A DNA stretch of 64,000 nucleotides from Poriferisodalis sp026713105 (GTDB taxonomy: Bacteria > Actinomycetota > Acidimicrobiia > Acidimicrobiales > Poriferisodalaceae), in contig OZ220472.1 in assembly GCA_965115995.1 (NCBI GenBank), forward strand, positions 1 through 64,000, given 5' to 3'. This document shows positions 25,845 through 34,274 of this stretch, in pieces (the stretch's first letter is position 1; every line of letters begins with the position of its first letter). A program made the translations under genes and the position numbers. The notes beneath the pieces were generated by a model, which saw only the letters and a program-made list of their open reading frames with translations, did not search any database and had not been told where the DNA came from.

Positions 25845-26204
25845 TCAGGCGGCCGTCATGAAGCGCACGTTGAGGTGGAGGTAGGCGTTCGTGTTCGGGT
25901 GCTTTGCCCAGATCTCCTGCCACTCGGCGCCGCCGAGCTTCGAGCGGAAGCCCTCCTCGCGGGCTTCCCGGCTGTCCCAGCGAATGATCCAGCACACGTT
26001 CGGCTGGCCGTGCGGGGACACCTGCGGGTCTGACCCCGCAACCTCGGGCTCATGGCCGTCGTCGACCCAGAAGTCGATCACGTCGAGGTTGGCCCGCAGC
26101 CACGGCGCCGCATGGTCGGTAGCCCACTGCCGGTAGGCCTCGAACCATTCGGGCTCGATCGTGTAGTCCCGGACTTCCACGATTGCTTCTGATGCGTCTG
26201 TCAT
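25845..26204 (-). CDS. Small NIPSNAP-like protein
   Basis: 119 residues with a ferredoxin-like alpha/beta barrel pattern (VEVRDYTIEPEWFEAYRQWA, then VCWIIRWDSREAREEGF, ending NVRFMTAA), as in NIPSNAP and antibiotic-biosynthesis-monooxygenase-like proteins. The ribosome site AAGGAG lies 6 nt before the ATG. It converges on the enamidase gene and is transcribed toward it. Function unknown; it could be a small partner or isomerase for a neighbouring catabolic step. Confidence 0.72.
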   Translation of the reverse strand: MTDASEAIVEVRDYTIEPEWFEAYRQWATDHAAPWLRANLDVIDFWVDDGHEPEVAGSDPQVSPHGQPNVCWIIRWDSREAREEGFRSKLGGAEWQEIWAKHPNTNAYLHLNVRFMTAA

Positions 26205-26272
26205 TGCTGCTCCTTCTCCACAAGTGCTGTGGCTAGTCTGACGTTGAACAAGCTGAGAAGCGCAGGTCGAGA

Positions 26273-26404
26273 ATGCTGGAACCGCTGCTCGGGGCTCTAG
26301 GGCTGAAACCGCTGCCTCGCAATGGATTCAACTGGCGCATCCCGCTCTTCATGCTGATTGCCTCATCGCTCTTCTTGGCAATCGGCATCATTTCCTATAT
26401 GTAG
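26273..26404 (+). CDS. Small single-pass membrane protein (43 aa)
   Basis: ATG 26273 opens 43 codons ending at TAG 26402. Residues 1-21 are polar and proline-containing with a basic KPLPRNGFNWR patch; about residues 22-42 form one hydrophobic helix (IPLFMLIASSLFLAIGIISY). The gene sits divergent from the NIPSNAP-like gene, and its last 17 bp overlap the 3' end of the LLM oxidoreductase on the other strand. A TAGTCT box at 26234-26239 could be its promoter; the ribosome site is weak. The clean amphipathic-to-hydrophobic layout suggests a real small protein, but conservation cannot be checked here. Confidence 0.5.
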   Translation: MLEPLLGALGLKPLPRNGFNWRIPLFMLIASSLFLAIGIISYM

Positions 26405-27437
26405 CTACCTGACCGCCGTCGGTCGTGATGGCCCCGATGTCCTCGATCACGTCGGGCGGCAGGTCGGCGCCGACGTCCATGGAGACGCTGGCGTTCACCT
26501 CGTCGACCAGGCCGTCGAAGTGCTCGGCAATGGCGCCGGCGATCTGGTCATGGCGGCCCACCGCAGCAAACAGCCGCACCACGTCGTCGTCGACGCAGGC
26601 GGCCATCTGGCCCCAACCGTCGTTGCGTGAGAGATGGTTGAGCTTCTCGCCGAGGTCCCCGAGATCGTGCTGTTCGAGCACCGGCCAGTACGCCCGGGTG
26701 CTGCCGTAGAAGCCGATCCGGTAGCGGACCCACTCGACCATGCGGTCGACGGCCTCGTCGTCGGGGCCGGTGCAGATGAATCCGCCGCCGGTCACCCAGA
26801 AATCGCTGCGGCTGCGCCCGGCCCGGTCGAGCCCGGCCTGCAGCTGGGGCATCACATGTTCCCGCAGGTAGTCCGGCGTGCAGAAGCCGTGCAAGCGCAC
26901 GCCGTCGCAGTACTGCCCGGCCACTCGCAGCATGGCCGGGCCGACCGCAGCGATCATGATCGGCGGTGTCGGCCCGTCGAGCGGCTCGGGCGTGAAGTTC
27001 GGCGTCATCAGCGAGAAGCGGTAGTGCTCGCCCTCGTAGCTGAGCTGCTCGCCGGTGGACCAGGTGTGCCAGATGGCCCGGATCGCCTGCACGTACTCGG
27101 CCATGCGTGGCGCCGGCGCCGACCACGGCACGCTGAACCGTCGCTCGTTGTGCCCCTTCACCTGGCTGCCGATGCCCAGCACGAAGCGCCCGTTCGAAGC
27201 CGCTTGCAGGTCCCACGCAGTCGACGCGGTCACCATCGGGCTGCGGGGGAAGCTGATCGCCACGCTGGTGGCGAGCTTCACCCGCTCGCTGTGCACCGCT
27301 GCGATGCCGAGGGGGATGAACGGCTCGTGCCGGTTCTCCATCGTGACGACGCTGTCGTAGCCGTCAGCCTCGATCCGCCGCACCTCGTCCGGAATGGCTC
27401 GCAGGTTGTGCTGAGGCAATGTCGCGCTGACGTGCAT
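26388..27437 (-). CDS. LLM-class F420-dependent oxidoreductase
   Basis: 349 residues, luciferase-like TIM barrel. Family segments: MENRHEPFIPLGIAA, VKLATSVAISFPRSPMVTA, LQAASNGRFVLGIGSQVKGHNERRF (about 80-105), RAIWHTWSTGEQLSYEGEHYRFS and PPIMIAAVGPAMLRVAG. This is the subfamily common in mycobacteria and Acidimicrobiia that uses coenzyme F420; flavin use cannot be excluded. The substrate is unknown. The gene follows tRNA-Arg on the same strand by 92 bp. Confidence 0.9.
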   Translation of the reverse strand: MHVSATLPQHNLRAIPDEVRRIEADGYDSVVTMENRHEPFIPLGIAAVHSERVKLATSVAISFPRSPMVTASTAWDLQAASNGRFVLGIGSQVKGHNERRFSVPWSAPAPRMAEYVQAIRAIWHTWSTGEQLSYEGEHYRFSLMTPNFTPEPLDGPTPPIMIAAVGPAMLRVAGQYCDGVRLHGFCTPDYLREHVMPQLQAGLDRAGRSRSDFWVTGGGFICTGPDDEAVDRMVEWVRYRIGFYGSTRAYWPVLEQHDLGDLGEKLNHLSRNDGWGQMAACVDDDVVRLFAAVGRHDQIAGAIAEHFDGLVDEVNASVSMDVGADLPPDVIEDIGAITTDGGQVATYRK

Positions 27438-27529
27438 GGGGCGCTCCCGTCTTCCAGCGAGCCATCATGCTGCAACCGCACTGTCGCCGCTGCCAAGCGT
27501 GCCTGCTGATGCCGTGCCCGCCCAATCGG

Positions 27530-27602
27530 CGCCCTCGGCAGGATTCGAACCTGCGACGCACGGTTTAGGAAACCGACGCTCTATCCCCTGAGCTACGAGG
27601 GC
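27530..27602 (-). tRNA. tRNA-Arg (anticodon CCT)
   Basis: A 73-nt cloverleaf on the minus strand. The acceptor arm pairs GCCCTCG (27596-27602) with CGAGGGC (27531-27537), with discriminator G at 27530. The D-arm carries TAGCTCAGGGGATAGAG, the anticodon loop TTCCTAA has CCT at 27567-27569, and the T-arm has GTTCGAATC. CCA is not encoded. CCT reads AGG codons, which are rare in high-GC genes. Confidence 0.93.
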
Positions 27603-27647
27603 GGGAGGTGTTCGTATTGCTGCTCGTATTTGCAAGACAGCGCAATT

Positions 27648-27667
27648 TGGGGCCTGATCCGGCCCCA
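27648..27667. terminator. GC hairpin upstream of the tRNA, possible bidirectional terminator
   Basis: TGGGGCC at 27648-27654 pairs with GGCCCCA at 27661-27667 around a 6-nt loop. A short A/T flank is present on each side (AATT before, TTTC after). It separates the tRNA from the gene remnant on the minus strand. There is no real T-tract, so activity is uncertain. Confidence 0.35.
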
Positions 27668-27777
27668 TTTCGTTGGGTTGGCTCCATTCTCGCGGTGTTT
27701 GTGACCGAAGACACGCCTCGGGACGCGCTGAATCAGCCCCGACGGGGCGTTATCAGTGAATCAGGCTGCTGTGCCGG

Positions 27778-27903
27778 TTATCCGGAGTCGAAGTAGTTGC
27801 CGAACCAGTAGCTGATGTCGGCTCCGGTGCGTTTGCGGTATGCGACGAGTGCGTTGGCGAGGACGTCGAGGCGTGTGCCGCCCGGAGAGTCGGTCGTGGC
27901 TGT
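27778..27903 (-). pseudogene. Gene remnant, C-terminal fragment of an unrecognised protein
   Basis: On the minus strand an open segment begins after a TGA (27904-27906) and ends with TAA at 27778-27780. Its peptide contains GGTRLDVLANALVAYRKRTG and then DISYWFGNYFDSG. It reads like the conserved C-terminal end of a globular protein rather than a shadow, but no start codon or upstream domain remains. I do not recognise the family. A decayed mobile-element or accessory gene is the simplest explanation. Confidence 0.4.
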
Positions 27904-28193
27904 TCAGGCGGCGTTTCGATGTTCGTGGATGAGCCCGTCGCGTCGGCTGGTGCGGAGCACGGTGACGGTCGTCGGCGGACACCTTGACCGTCCACTGCGG
28001 CGACCGGACCGCCGACCACTTCCGATGAACAGCATCACGGCCGGTTGCACAAGGAATCTGACCGTCCCTCTGGGGGAGGCTTGTGGGGTCCTCGGAGTCG
28101 GCTGAGACGGAATCTGGCCTCTGCCTTCTGTGCCGACACAAATGTGGTCTCCTGAACATGAACTCTCAGGAATGAGTGGTAGTCCAGTGAGTG

Positions 28194-29816
28194 ATGAGTG
28201 GATTACCTGAACCAATCAAGGGTCGGGCCGCTCGCCGAAAGCACCGGGGTACAACCATCAGGAAGGCTGCGAGCCGCATTGCTGTGACGGCCGCACTCGC
28301 CCTCCTCACTGTGGCTGTATCCCAGGCTTTGACGATCCGTCCGGCTCTCGCCGACCACAACGACACCTACACCGTGTGCCCCGACCCGGTGCCTGAGGGC
28401 GACTCTGCCCGCATGGGCATCCGGCGCTCTGGCCACAAAGTGCTGGAGGCCTACGCCTTCACTGACCACCGCTACTACACGGCAGACCCGAACGACTTCA
28501 CCGAGTATCACGGCGTCAAGTTCGAGCAGTCCGAGGGACGCACTCTGTGGTTACCGATCCACACGACGGCTGACACACGCCCCGAGCACGACGAGACTTT
28601 CGCCATCGGCTTTTGGGACGGCGGCGTGTGGCATCACTGCGTGGTGACGATCCTCGACGACGACGCCCCGAGAATCCTGAACGTGGAGCTCATCACGAGC
28701 CCGCTGGACCTGTGGGCCTACCGCGCAGGGGAGTCCATCGACATCGCCGTCACCTTGGACTCGAAAGTGGACGTCGAGGGATCTCCGCAGCTTGCGCTGT
28801 ACTTCGGATCCGGCTCGGGCAGCACCTGGCGCGGCGCCGAATATCTGGCTGGCTCGGGCAGCCGCGAACTGCTGTTCAGGTACCGAGTACAGCCCGAAGA
28901 CTTCGACATCGACGGCGTGAAGGTGGGCTCAGCGGCCACCGCCGAGGACCGCACTCCCGCATACGGCTTCAGCGGAGCCATCTATGCACACGGCACCGAC
29001 GTGCCCATCGTGTACACCCATCCCGGAATCGAGATCGACTGGCGTCAGCGAGTCGACGGACGGCCATACGTTCGCAGCAGCCGCACAGTCTCGACACCAG
29101 CGGCCGGCCGGCAGACGTACCGGGCGAACGAGATCATCGAGATCGCATTCGAGTTCAACTCCCGTGTTGAGGTTCACGGCGACGTCTGCGTCGAGCTGTA
29201 CTTCGGAGCCAGCGAGGACGAGGCGACGAAACAAGCGGTCTACCGCAGCGGCTCGGGAACCGACACCCTCATATTCGGCTACACCGTTCGGCCCGGCGAT
29301 GCGGATCCCGACGGCTTCAGGTTGGCGCTGGGCCAGAACACGAGCGGCTTCTGCGGCGACGGCGCCATCACGGGCGAGGGCAACCAGGTGCAGGCCAGTC
29401 CCTGGTACCGCGGCACGGGCCACCAAAACGGGCACAGAATCGACACCGCGCCTCCGAGCGTGCGTGAGATCGACATCTCATCACGACCCGCCCGCGGCGG
29501 CACTTACGCCGCCGGCGAGACCATCAGCATCGAAGTCGCCTTCAGCGAGCACGTGACCGTCACAGGCTCCCCATACGTGGAGCTCGACGTCGGCGATGCG
29601 AGCCGCCGAGCGACGCTCAACCCCGTCCAGGGCGCCCGCGACAAGCTGGTGTTCGACTACGAAGTGCAAAGCGGAGACTCCGACGCTGACGGCGTCAGCA
29701 TCGGCGCCAACAGCCTGAACACCGCTGTGGGAGACATCGAAGACCGCGCAGGCAACAACGCCAACACCTCTCACGCCGCCGTCGCCGCCGAAGCGACCCA
29801 CCGGGTCGCGGGCTGA
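28194..29816 (+). CDS. Secreted cell-surface protein with Calx-beta-like and SwmB-like repeats
   Basis: 540 residues. A basic N-terminus and hydrophobic stretch (about 25-50, ending RPALADHN) look like a Sec signal. Residues 55-155 resemble a Calx-beta unit ending CVVTILDDDAP. Three repeats of about 110 residues follow, each with the pattern GE.I.I...F...V.V.GSP.L.L.....G...R.A.Y..GSG...L.F.Y.V..GD.D.DG (about 160-275, 285-405, 415-525). No anchor motif is seen at the C-terminus. Such beta-sandwich arrays are adhesin or matrix modules. ATG 28194 and GTG 28191 are both possible; a TAGTCC box at 28180 fits leaderless transcription only loosely. Confidence 0.8.
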   Translation: MSGLPEPIKGRAARRKHRGTTIRKAASRIAVTAALALLTVAVSQALTIRPALADHNDTYTVCPDPVPEGDSARMGIRRSGHKVLEAYAFTDHRYYTADPNDFTEYHGVKFEQSEGRTLWLPIHTTADTRPEHDETFAIGFWDGGVWHHCVVTILDDDAPRILNVELITSPLDLWAYRAGESIDIAVTLDSKVDVEGSPQLALYFGSGSGSTWRGAEYLAGSGSRELLFRYRVQPEDFDIDGVKVGSAATAEDRTPAYGFSGAIYAHGTDVPIVYTHPGIEIDWRQRVDGRPYVRSSRTVSTPAAGRQTYRANEIIEIAFEFNSRVEVHGDVCVELYFGASEDEATKQAVYRSGSGTDTLIFGYTVRPGDADPDGFRLALGQNTSGFCGDGAITGEGNQVQASPWYRGTGHQNGHRIDTAPPSVREIDISSRPARGGTYAAGETISIEVAFSEHVTVTGSPYVELDVGDASRRATLNPVQGARDKLVFDYEVQSGDSDADGVSIGANSLNTAVGDIEDRAGNNANTSHAAVAAEATHRVAG

Positions 29817-29930
29817 GTCGCCCGCAGGTACGCGCACCGACACCAACCGGCAGCCTGAATCCAGTAGTCCGCCTCAGCCGAACTCAGGGACATCCGGAAC
29901 ACGATGAATGATCGACGCAACGCGCCTTGG

Positions 29931-31685
29931 CTAGCGCGCACCCTTGACTTGCACAGTGACGACGTCGAGTCCGTAGTACTTCTGGTGCTGCACCGACGAT
30001 GTGTAGTGGCGGAGCAGGCGCAGCGTCATCGTGCTCGCGTCGACGGGGCCCGCGGCGCCCTCGGCTTCCTCTGCGAGGCATGCGAGCCGGTCTTCGAGGT
30101 TTTCTTCGTCGAAGACGGCCATGAACTCCAGTTCCACCAAAGTCTTGTTGGGACGTGCCGCAACGATCAATCGGGGCTCAGCGTCGCCTGAGCCGGACTC
30201 GTCCAGGTCGAGCAGGCTCATCAGGGTCTCCTCGCCGACAGAGCGCAGCCGATCCGTCGAAGCGGCATTCCAGCCGAGCCGGTCCGCGACCGCCGTGAGG
30301 TGCTCGTCGAGTTCGGCGAGGCAGTCGATGCTGAGCGCGAATTCGAGACGACTGCGGTCCCGTCCTGCGAACAGGTTTGTGAGCCACACCATCACGACTG
30401 CGGTGAACGCGCCCACGGTGACCCCGTTGTTGGCCAGCGGTCCCCACACGCCGCCGAGCAGGTCGGCGATGATCGTGCCCTGCTCGACGCCGGCTCCGAC
30501 TGCGAACGACACACCCAAGATGACCGCATCTCGTCCGTCGAGTCCCCCTTGGCTCGCTGTGCGGATGCCTCCGACGAACAGCAGCCCCACGATGCTGAGT
30601 AGGTACGCCCCCGCGACCGGGCCCGGGACTGCGAGCAGCACCGCAGTCAGTTTCGGCAGCAGGGCCAGTGCCACCAGTGCTGCGCCGATGTAGTAGCCGA
30701 CACGTCGCGCGGCGACCCCGGTGAAATTGACGAGCGCTGTGCTGTAGGTCCCCCAGCTGCACAGCGGCGGCGACCCGACCGCTCCCGCGAGCACCAAGCC
30801 GGCGCCCGTGACGTTGATCGAGCCCTGCACCCGCCGGAAGTCCGTAACGCGCGGCGTGCGCCAGGACTGCTGCTGCACGAGCACGTTGTCGCCGATGTTC
30901 TTGATGCCGTCGACGAGCGCCACCAGCGCGAACACCGGCAGCAGCGACCAGAAGGTCGGTCCGAAGTTCGGCTCCAAGCCGGGATATCCGGATTCGGGAA
31001 GGCCCACCCACGGCGCGTCGACGATCACCCCGGGGTCGTACATGCCGAACATCAGGGCGACTGCGCAGCCCGCTGCGATGGTGATGAGCGGCGCCATGAT
31101 CCTCCAGGCTCCGCGTGCGGCCAGAGTCAGCACCGTGGCGGAGATCAGCGTCACCAGGCCGACGACGGGTCCGCCGGCCGCTGCTGTGCCGTCGGGCACG
31201 CTCGATATCCCGTTGAACGACGCCGGCAACAGCGTGACGGCGATCAGCATGAGCACGGTGCCCGAGACCAGCGGCGTGATGATCTTGCGCAGCTTGGGCA
31301 GCCACAGCGACAGCGACAGGTACGAGATCGCCGCGGCCGCGGTCAGGCTCGACAGCATCGCCGGTCCGCCTTCGGCAAGTGCGAGCACCGATATCGCCAC
31401 GTAGGACGGCGATGCGCTCACCATGAACGACATTCCGGAGCCGAATCTTCCGATGCGGCTCGCCTGAGCTGCGGTGAGGATTCCGCTGACCAGCAGTGCC
31501 GCGAATACCGTCCACGACACATAGCCGGCATCGCGATCGCTGGCATTGGCCGCGAACGATGCCAGCAGCACCGTGGGCCCCATGATCAGCAGAACGCCTT
31601 GCAGCCCGACGCTCAGGCTCACCCGCGCCGGGCACGCATCATCGGGCTCGTACTGGACGATCCCATCCGCTGCGCCCGCAGACAT
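29931..31685 (-). CDS. NCS2 (xanthine/uracil permease family) transporter with C-terminal HATPase/anti-sigma-like domain
   Basis: 584 residues from ATG 31685; a TTG at 31760 would add 25 residues but lacks a ribosome site. Residues about 20-440 form an NCS2 nucleobase:cation symporter core: LSVGLQGVLLIMGPTVLLA at the first helix, a central polar helix with LVDGIKNIGDNVLVQQQSW, and GSPPLCSWGTYSTALVNFTGVAARRVGYYIG. From about 445 to the end is a soluble cytoplasmic domain (LEFALSIDCLAELDEHL, SVGEETLMSLL, VELEFMAVF, TLRLLRHYTSSVQHQKYYGLDVVTVQV). It resembles a GHKL/HATPase_c_2 anti-sigma-type ATPase, with a conserved Glu in VGEET. Conventional NCS2 carriers end near 430-460 residues. Substrate unknown; the tail could sense or regulate transport. 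Confidence 0.82.
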   Translation of the reverse strand: MSAGAADGIVQYEPDDACPARVSLSVGLQGVLLIMGPTVLLASFAANASDRDAGYVSWTVFAALLVSGILTAAQASRIGRFGSGMSFMVSASPSYVAISVLALAEGGPAMLSSLTAAAAISYLSLSLWLPKLRKIITPLVSGTVLMLIAVTLLPASFNGISSVPDGTAAAGGPVVGLVTLISATVLTLAARGAWRIMAPLITIAAGCAVALMFGMYDPGVIVDAPWVGLPESGYPGLEPNFGPTFWSLLPVFALVALVDGIKNIGDNVLVQQQSWRTPRVTDFRRVQGSINVTGAGLVLAGAVGSPPLCSWGTYSTALVNFTGVAARRVGYYIGAALVALALLPKLTAVLLAVPGPVAGAYLLSIVGLLFVGGIRTASQGGLDGRDAVILGVSFAVGAGVEQGTIIADLLGGVWGPLANNGVTVGAFTAVVMVWLTNLFAGRDRSRLEFALSIDCLAELDEHLTAVADRLGWNAASTDRLRSVGEETLMSLLDLDESGSGDAEPRLIVAARPNKTLVELEFMAVFDEENLEDRLACLAEEAEGAAGPVDASTMTLRLLRHYTSSVQHQKYYGLDVVTVQVKGAR

Positions 31686-31874
31686 GGCCGACGGAGCATG
31701 GTTGTCGTCCAGAACACGGCGAACCGCCGGGAGACCCTGATTTCCCAGGACAAGCCTCAATCAGTCGTGTGCGTTCGACAGGCCGGCGGCTAGCGCGCGA
31801 CCGCATACTCTTAGATTACCAAAAGCGACATCGGTTCTGCGAAACGCGCATAACTGCCGCGACAGGAGGCGACG

Positions 31875-32615
31875 ATGTTCGAAGAACACATAGCGATTGA
31901 CACCGGTGACGGCCCGATGAGCACCTTCATTGTGCGCCCGGAGCTCACCGAGAGCCGGCCGGGGCCGTTCCCCACGGTGCTGTTCTTGATGGACGCTCCC
32001 GGCAAGCGTGACGAGCTGCTCGACATGGCTCGACGCATCGCGACAGTCGGGTACTACGTGATGCTGCCGAACCTGTACTACCGCGAGACCCCGGGGTTCA
32101 CCGTGCTGCGCGACGACCCCGCCAGCGTCGAGTTCATGTTCGGGATGATGTCGCGGTTGTCAAACGCCATGGTTGCCCGAGACGCTGCAGCGATGCTGGC
32201 TCACGCCGAATCGGACACCACGGCGAGCACCGAGCGTGTCGGCACGACCGGCTACTGCATGACCGGTCCGATGGCGCTGTGGATCGCAGCCGAATTCCCC
32301 GACACGATCACGGCCGCCGTCTCCGTGCACGGCGTCAGGCTGGCCGTGGACGCCGACGACTCGCCGCACCGACGCGCCGGGGACATCAAGGGCGAAGTGC
32401 TGGTGCTCGCCGCCGAGTTCGACGACTACGTCGACCGGGCTCACTACGACCGGTTGTGCGCAGCGTTCGCCGAGGCAGGCACCAACGCGCGCACCCATTG
32501 GCTCGAAGGCGTGCACCACGGTTTCGTATTCCCGCAGCGCTTCGCGTACGACAAGTACGCAGCTGAGCGCCACTGGGAGCTCCTGCACGACCTGTTCGCC
32601 CGCCAGCTCAACTGA
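31875..32615 (+). CDS. Dienelactone hydrolase family protein
   Basis: 246 residues, alpha/beta hydrolase. The nucleophile motif is GTTGYCMTG (Cys nucleophile, near residue 122), as in carboxymethylenebutenolidase rather than serine esterases. A late acid is in AAEFDDYVD and the histidine in EGVHHGFVFP. An early PTVLFLMDAPGKRDELLDMA forms the oxyanion region. A strong AGGAGG ribosome site lies 7 nt before the ATG. It is divergent from the NCS2 gene. It probably hydrolyses lactones or esters in aromatic catabolism; the substrate is unknown. Confidence 0.88.
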   Translation: MFEEHIAIDTGDGPMSTFIVRPELTESRPGPFPTVLFLMDAPGKRDELLDMARRIATVGYYVMLPNLYYRETPGFTVLRDDPASVEFMFGMMSRLSNAMVARDAAAMLAHAESDTTASTERVGTTGYCMTGPMALWIAAEFPDTITAAVSVHGVRLAVDADDSPHRRAGDIKGEVLVLAAEFDDYVDRAHYDRLCAAFAEAGTNARTHWLEGVHHGFVFPQRFAYDKYAAERHWELLHDLFARQLN

Positions 32616-32748
32616 CGCCGATGACGAACGCTGCTTTGGTCGCGAATCTGGCGGCGTCGGCGGCCTCGTGGTGTTGGACCCAGCCGGCCAGGTCGGCGTG
32701 CCGCTGGACGCTCTGACCAGCGGTAGCAGCCACAGCGCATTCCCTCAT
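32608..32748 (-). CDS. Possible 46-aa small protein or gene fragment
   Basis: On the minus strand ATG 32748 opens 46 codons ending at TGA 32608-32610, overlapping the end of the dienelactone hydrolase gene tail to tail. The peptide (MRECAVAATAGQSV..., ending AAFVIGVS) is not low-complexity and has an aromatic-containing amphipathic centre. No ribosome site is clear, and I do not recognise it. It could be chance. Confidence 0.22.
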   Translation of the reverse strand: MRECAVAATAGQSVQRHADLAGWVQHHEAADAARFATKAAFVIGVS

Positions 32749-32824
32749 CGGTCCAAGTTTCGGCCCGCCGGCGGGTGAATACCTTTTCTTGTAGCGGTAA
32801 TTGCACTAATGGCTAGGTGATACT

Positions 32825-32831
32825 CTCTAAC
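32825..32831 (+). promoter_or_regulatory. Candidate promoter/operator upstream of tpa
   Basis: The AT-richer stretch 32778-32831 before tpa contains AATACCTT (32778-32785), a GATACT -10-like box (32819-32824) and CTCTAAC (32825-32831). AATACCTT and CTCTAAC recur upstream of xsc, and CTCTAAC also spans the pta stop before tetR. This suggests shared regulation of the taurine genes, perhaps by the local TetR protein. Confidence 0.3.
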
Positions 32832-32869
32832 TGCCACGTCGCGCATTGCCCGGGGGATCGGGGGAAGGA

Positions 32870-34240
32870 ATGCCTGACGACCGGGAGCTGGCTCGCCGCC
32901 ATCTCGTGCCACATTTCACCTCGGCGAGTGCTTGGAATGCGGACGACCTCGTAGTGATCGAACGCGGCGAGGGCTGCTACCTCTGGGATGCCGACGGCAA
33001 TGAGCACCTCGACGGTCTCGCCGGGCTGTTCTGCACCAACCTCGGCCACGGCCGCAGCGACCTGACCGCGGCGGCGGCGAAGCAGATGGACCAGTTGGCC
33101 TTCTCTTCCAATTGGGGTTTCGCCCACCCCTCCGCGATCGAGGCTGCGTCGATGATCGCCTCGGCCGCGCCTGGCGACCTCGACCGAGTGTTCTTTGTCA
33201 ACTCCGGGTCTGAGGCAGTGGAATCGGCGCTCAAGCTGGCCCGCTGCTTTCATCTGGCCAACGGCGAGGAGCAGCGTGTCAAGGTGATCGCCCGGCACTG
33301 GGCGTATCACGGCACCACCCTGGGGGCGCTGGCACTGACGGGCATTCCGCGCGTGCGCGACCCGTTCGCGCCGATGATCGCCGACAACGTGCGGCACGTG
33401 TCCAACACGCTGGACTGCGGTCAATCGGGCCGATCGGCCAGCGAGCTGCCGTGTGTGGCTGAGATCGAGCAGGCCATCGAGGCTGAGGGCGCCGAGACGG
33501 TGTCCATGGTGATCGCCGAGCCGGTCCAGAACGGCCGCGGTGCGCTGGTGCCGCCCGACGGCTACTGGCAGGAGCTGCGCCGTATCTGCGACACGCACGG
33601 CGTGCTGCTGTGCGCCGACGAGGTGATCAACTCGTTCGGCCGTCTCGGCTACTGGTTCGGCAGCGAACGCTTCGGCGCCCAGCCCGACATCATCACGTTC
33701 GCGAAGGGCGTCACCAGTGCCTACGCACCCCTCGGCGGGATCGTCGCGACGAACTCGCTCATGGAGCGTGTGTGGGACTCGCCCGCGGCGATGTTCGCGC
33801 ACGGCTCCACATTTGGCGGCCATCCCGTCGCCACTGCGGTGGCGGTGGCGAACATGTCGGCCTTGCGCGACGAAGGCGTCTTCGGCGACGTACTGCGCCA
33901 TGAGGTGCACTTGGGCGCAGGGCTGCGCGACCTGATGGCGGCCCATCGGTGCGTGAAGGATGTACGGGGGACGGGCTTCTTCTACGCGGTGGAACTCATG
34001 CGAGACCGAGCCTCCGGCACCGACCTCACCGAGGCCGAGTTCGCATCGCTGCTGACGGGCGGCGTGCTGGACCGATTCGTCCGGGAGGCCCGGGTGCTGG
34101 TGCGGCCCGACGCTCGGGGCGCCGCGATGCTCATGATCGCGCCGCCGCTGGTGGCTGACATTGCTGTGATCGACGACCTGCTGAGCCGGGTCGACCAGGT
34201 GCTCGACCGCACAAGCGGTTGGCTCCTTGCCTCGAGATGA
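32870..34240 (+). CDS. tpa: Class III aminotransferase, probable taurine--pyruvate aminotransferase
   Basis: 456 residues, PLP-dependent fold type I. The PLP lysine is K279 in ITFAKGVTSAYAPLGG. NSGSEAVESALKLAR (phosphate-binding), AYHGTTLGALALTG and LLCADEVINSFGRLG (PLP-ring aspartate) are all present. Class III enzymes act on omega-amino groups. The neighbouring tauABC, pta and xsc make taurine--pyruvate aminotransferase (taurine + pyruvate to sulfoacetaldehyde + alanine) the best call; another omega-amine is possible on sequence alone. ATG 32870 has the purine-rich GGGGGAAGGA immediately upstream. Confidence 0.87.
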   Translation: MPDDRELARRHLVPHFTSASAWNADDLVVIERGEGCYLWDADGNEHLDGLAGLFCTNLGHGRSDLTAAAAKQMDQLAFSSNWGFAHPSAIEAASMIASAAPGDLDRVFFVNSGSEAVESALKLARCFHLANGEEQRVKVIARHWAYHGTTLGALALTGIPRVRDPFAPMIADNVRHVSNTLDCGQSGRSASELPCVAEIEQAIEAEGAETVSMVIAEPVQNGRGALVPPDGYWQELRRICDTHGVLLCADEVINSFGRLGYWFGSERFGAQPDIITFAKGVTSAYAPLGGIVATNSLMERVWDSPAAMFAHGSTFGGHPVATAVAVANMSALRDEGVFGDVLRHEVHLGAGLRDLMAAHRCVKDVRGTGFFYAVELMRDRASGTDLTEAEFASLLTGGVLDRFVREARVLVRPDARGAAMLMIAPPLVADIAVIDDLLSRVDQVLDRTSGWLLASR

Positions 34241-34274
34241 GGCGAATGAGACCCATTGACATGGAGGGATCAGA

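Larger units (their letters stand above)
27603..28190. other. 588-bp region with no intact gene
   Basis: Between tRNA-Arg and the secreted repeat protein I find only the hairpin at 27648-27667, a second small hairpin GCCCC-GAC-GGGGC at 27736-27748, and the minus-strand gene remnant at 27778-27903. The stretch 27904-28190 has no frame I can support. The composition and loose hairpins suggest an old insertion site next to the tRNA. Confidence 0.5.
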
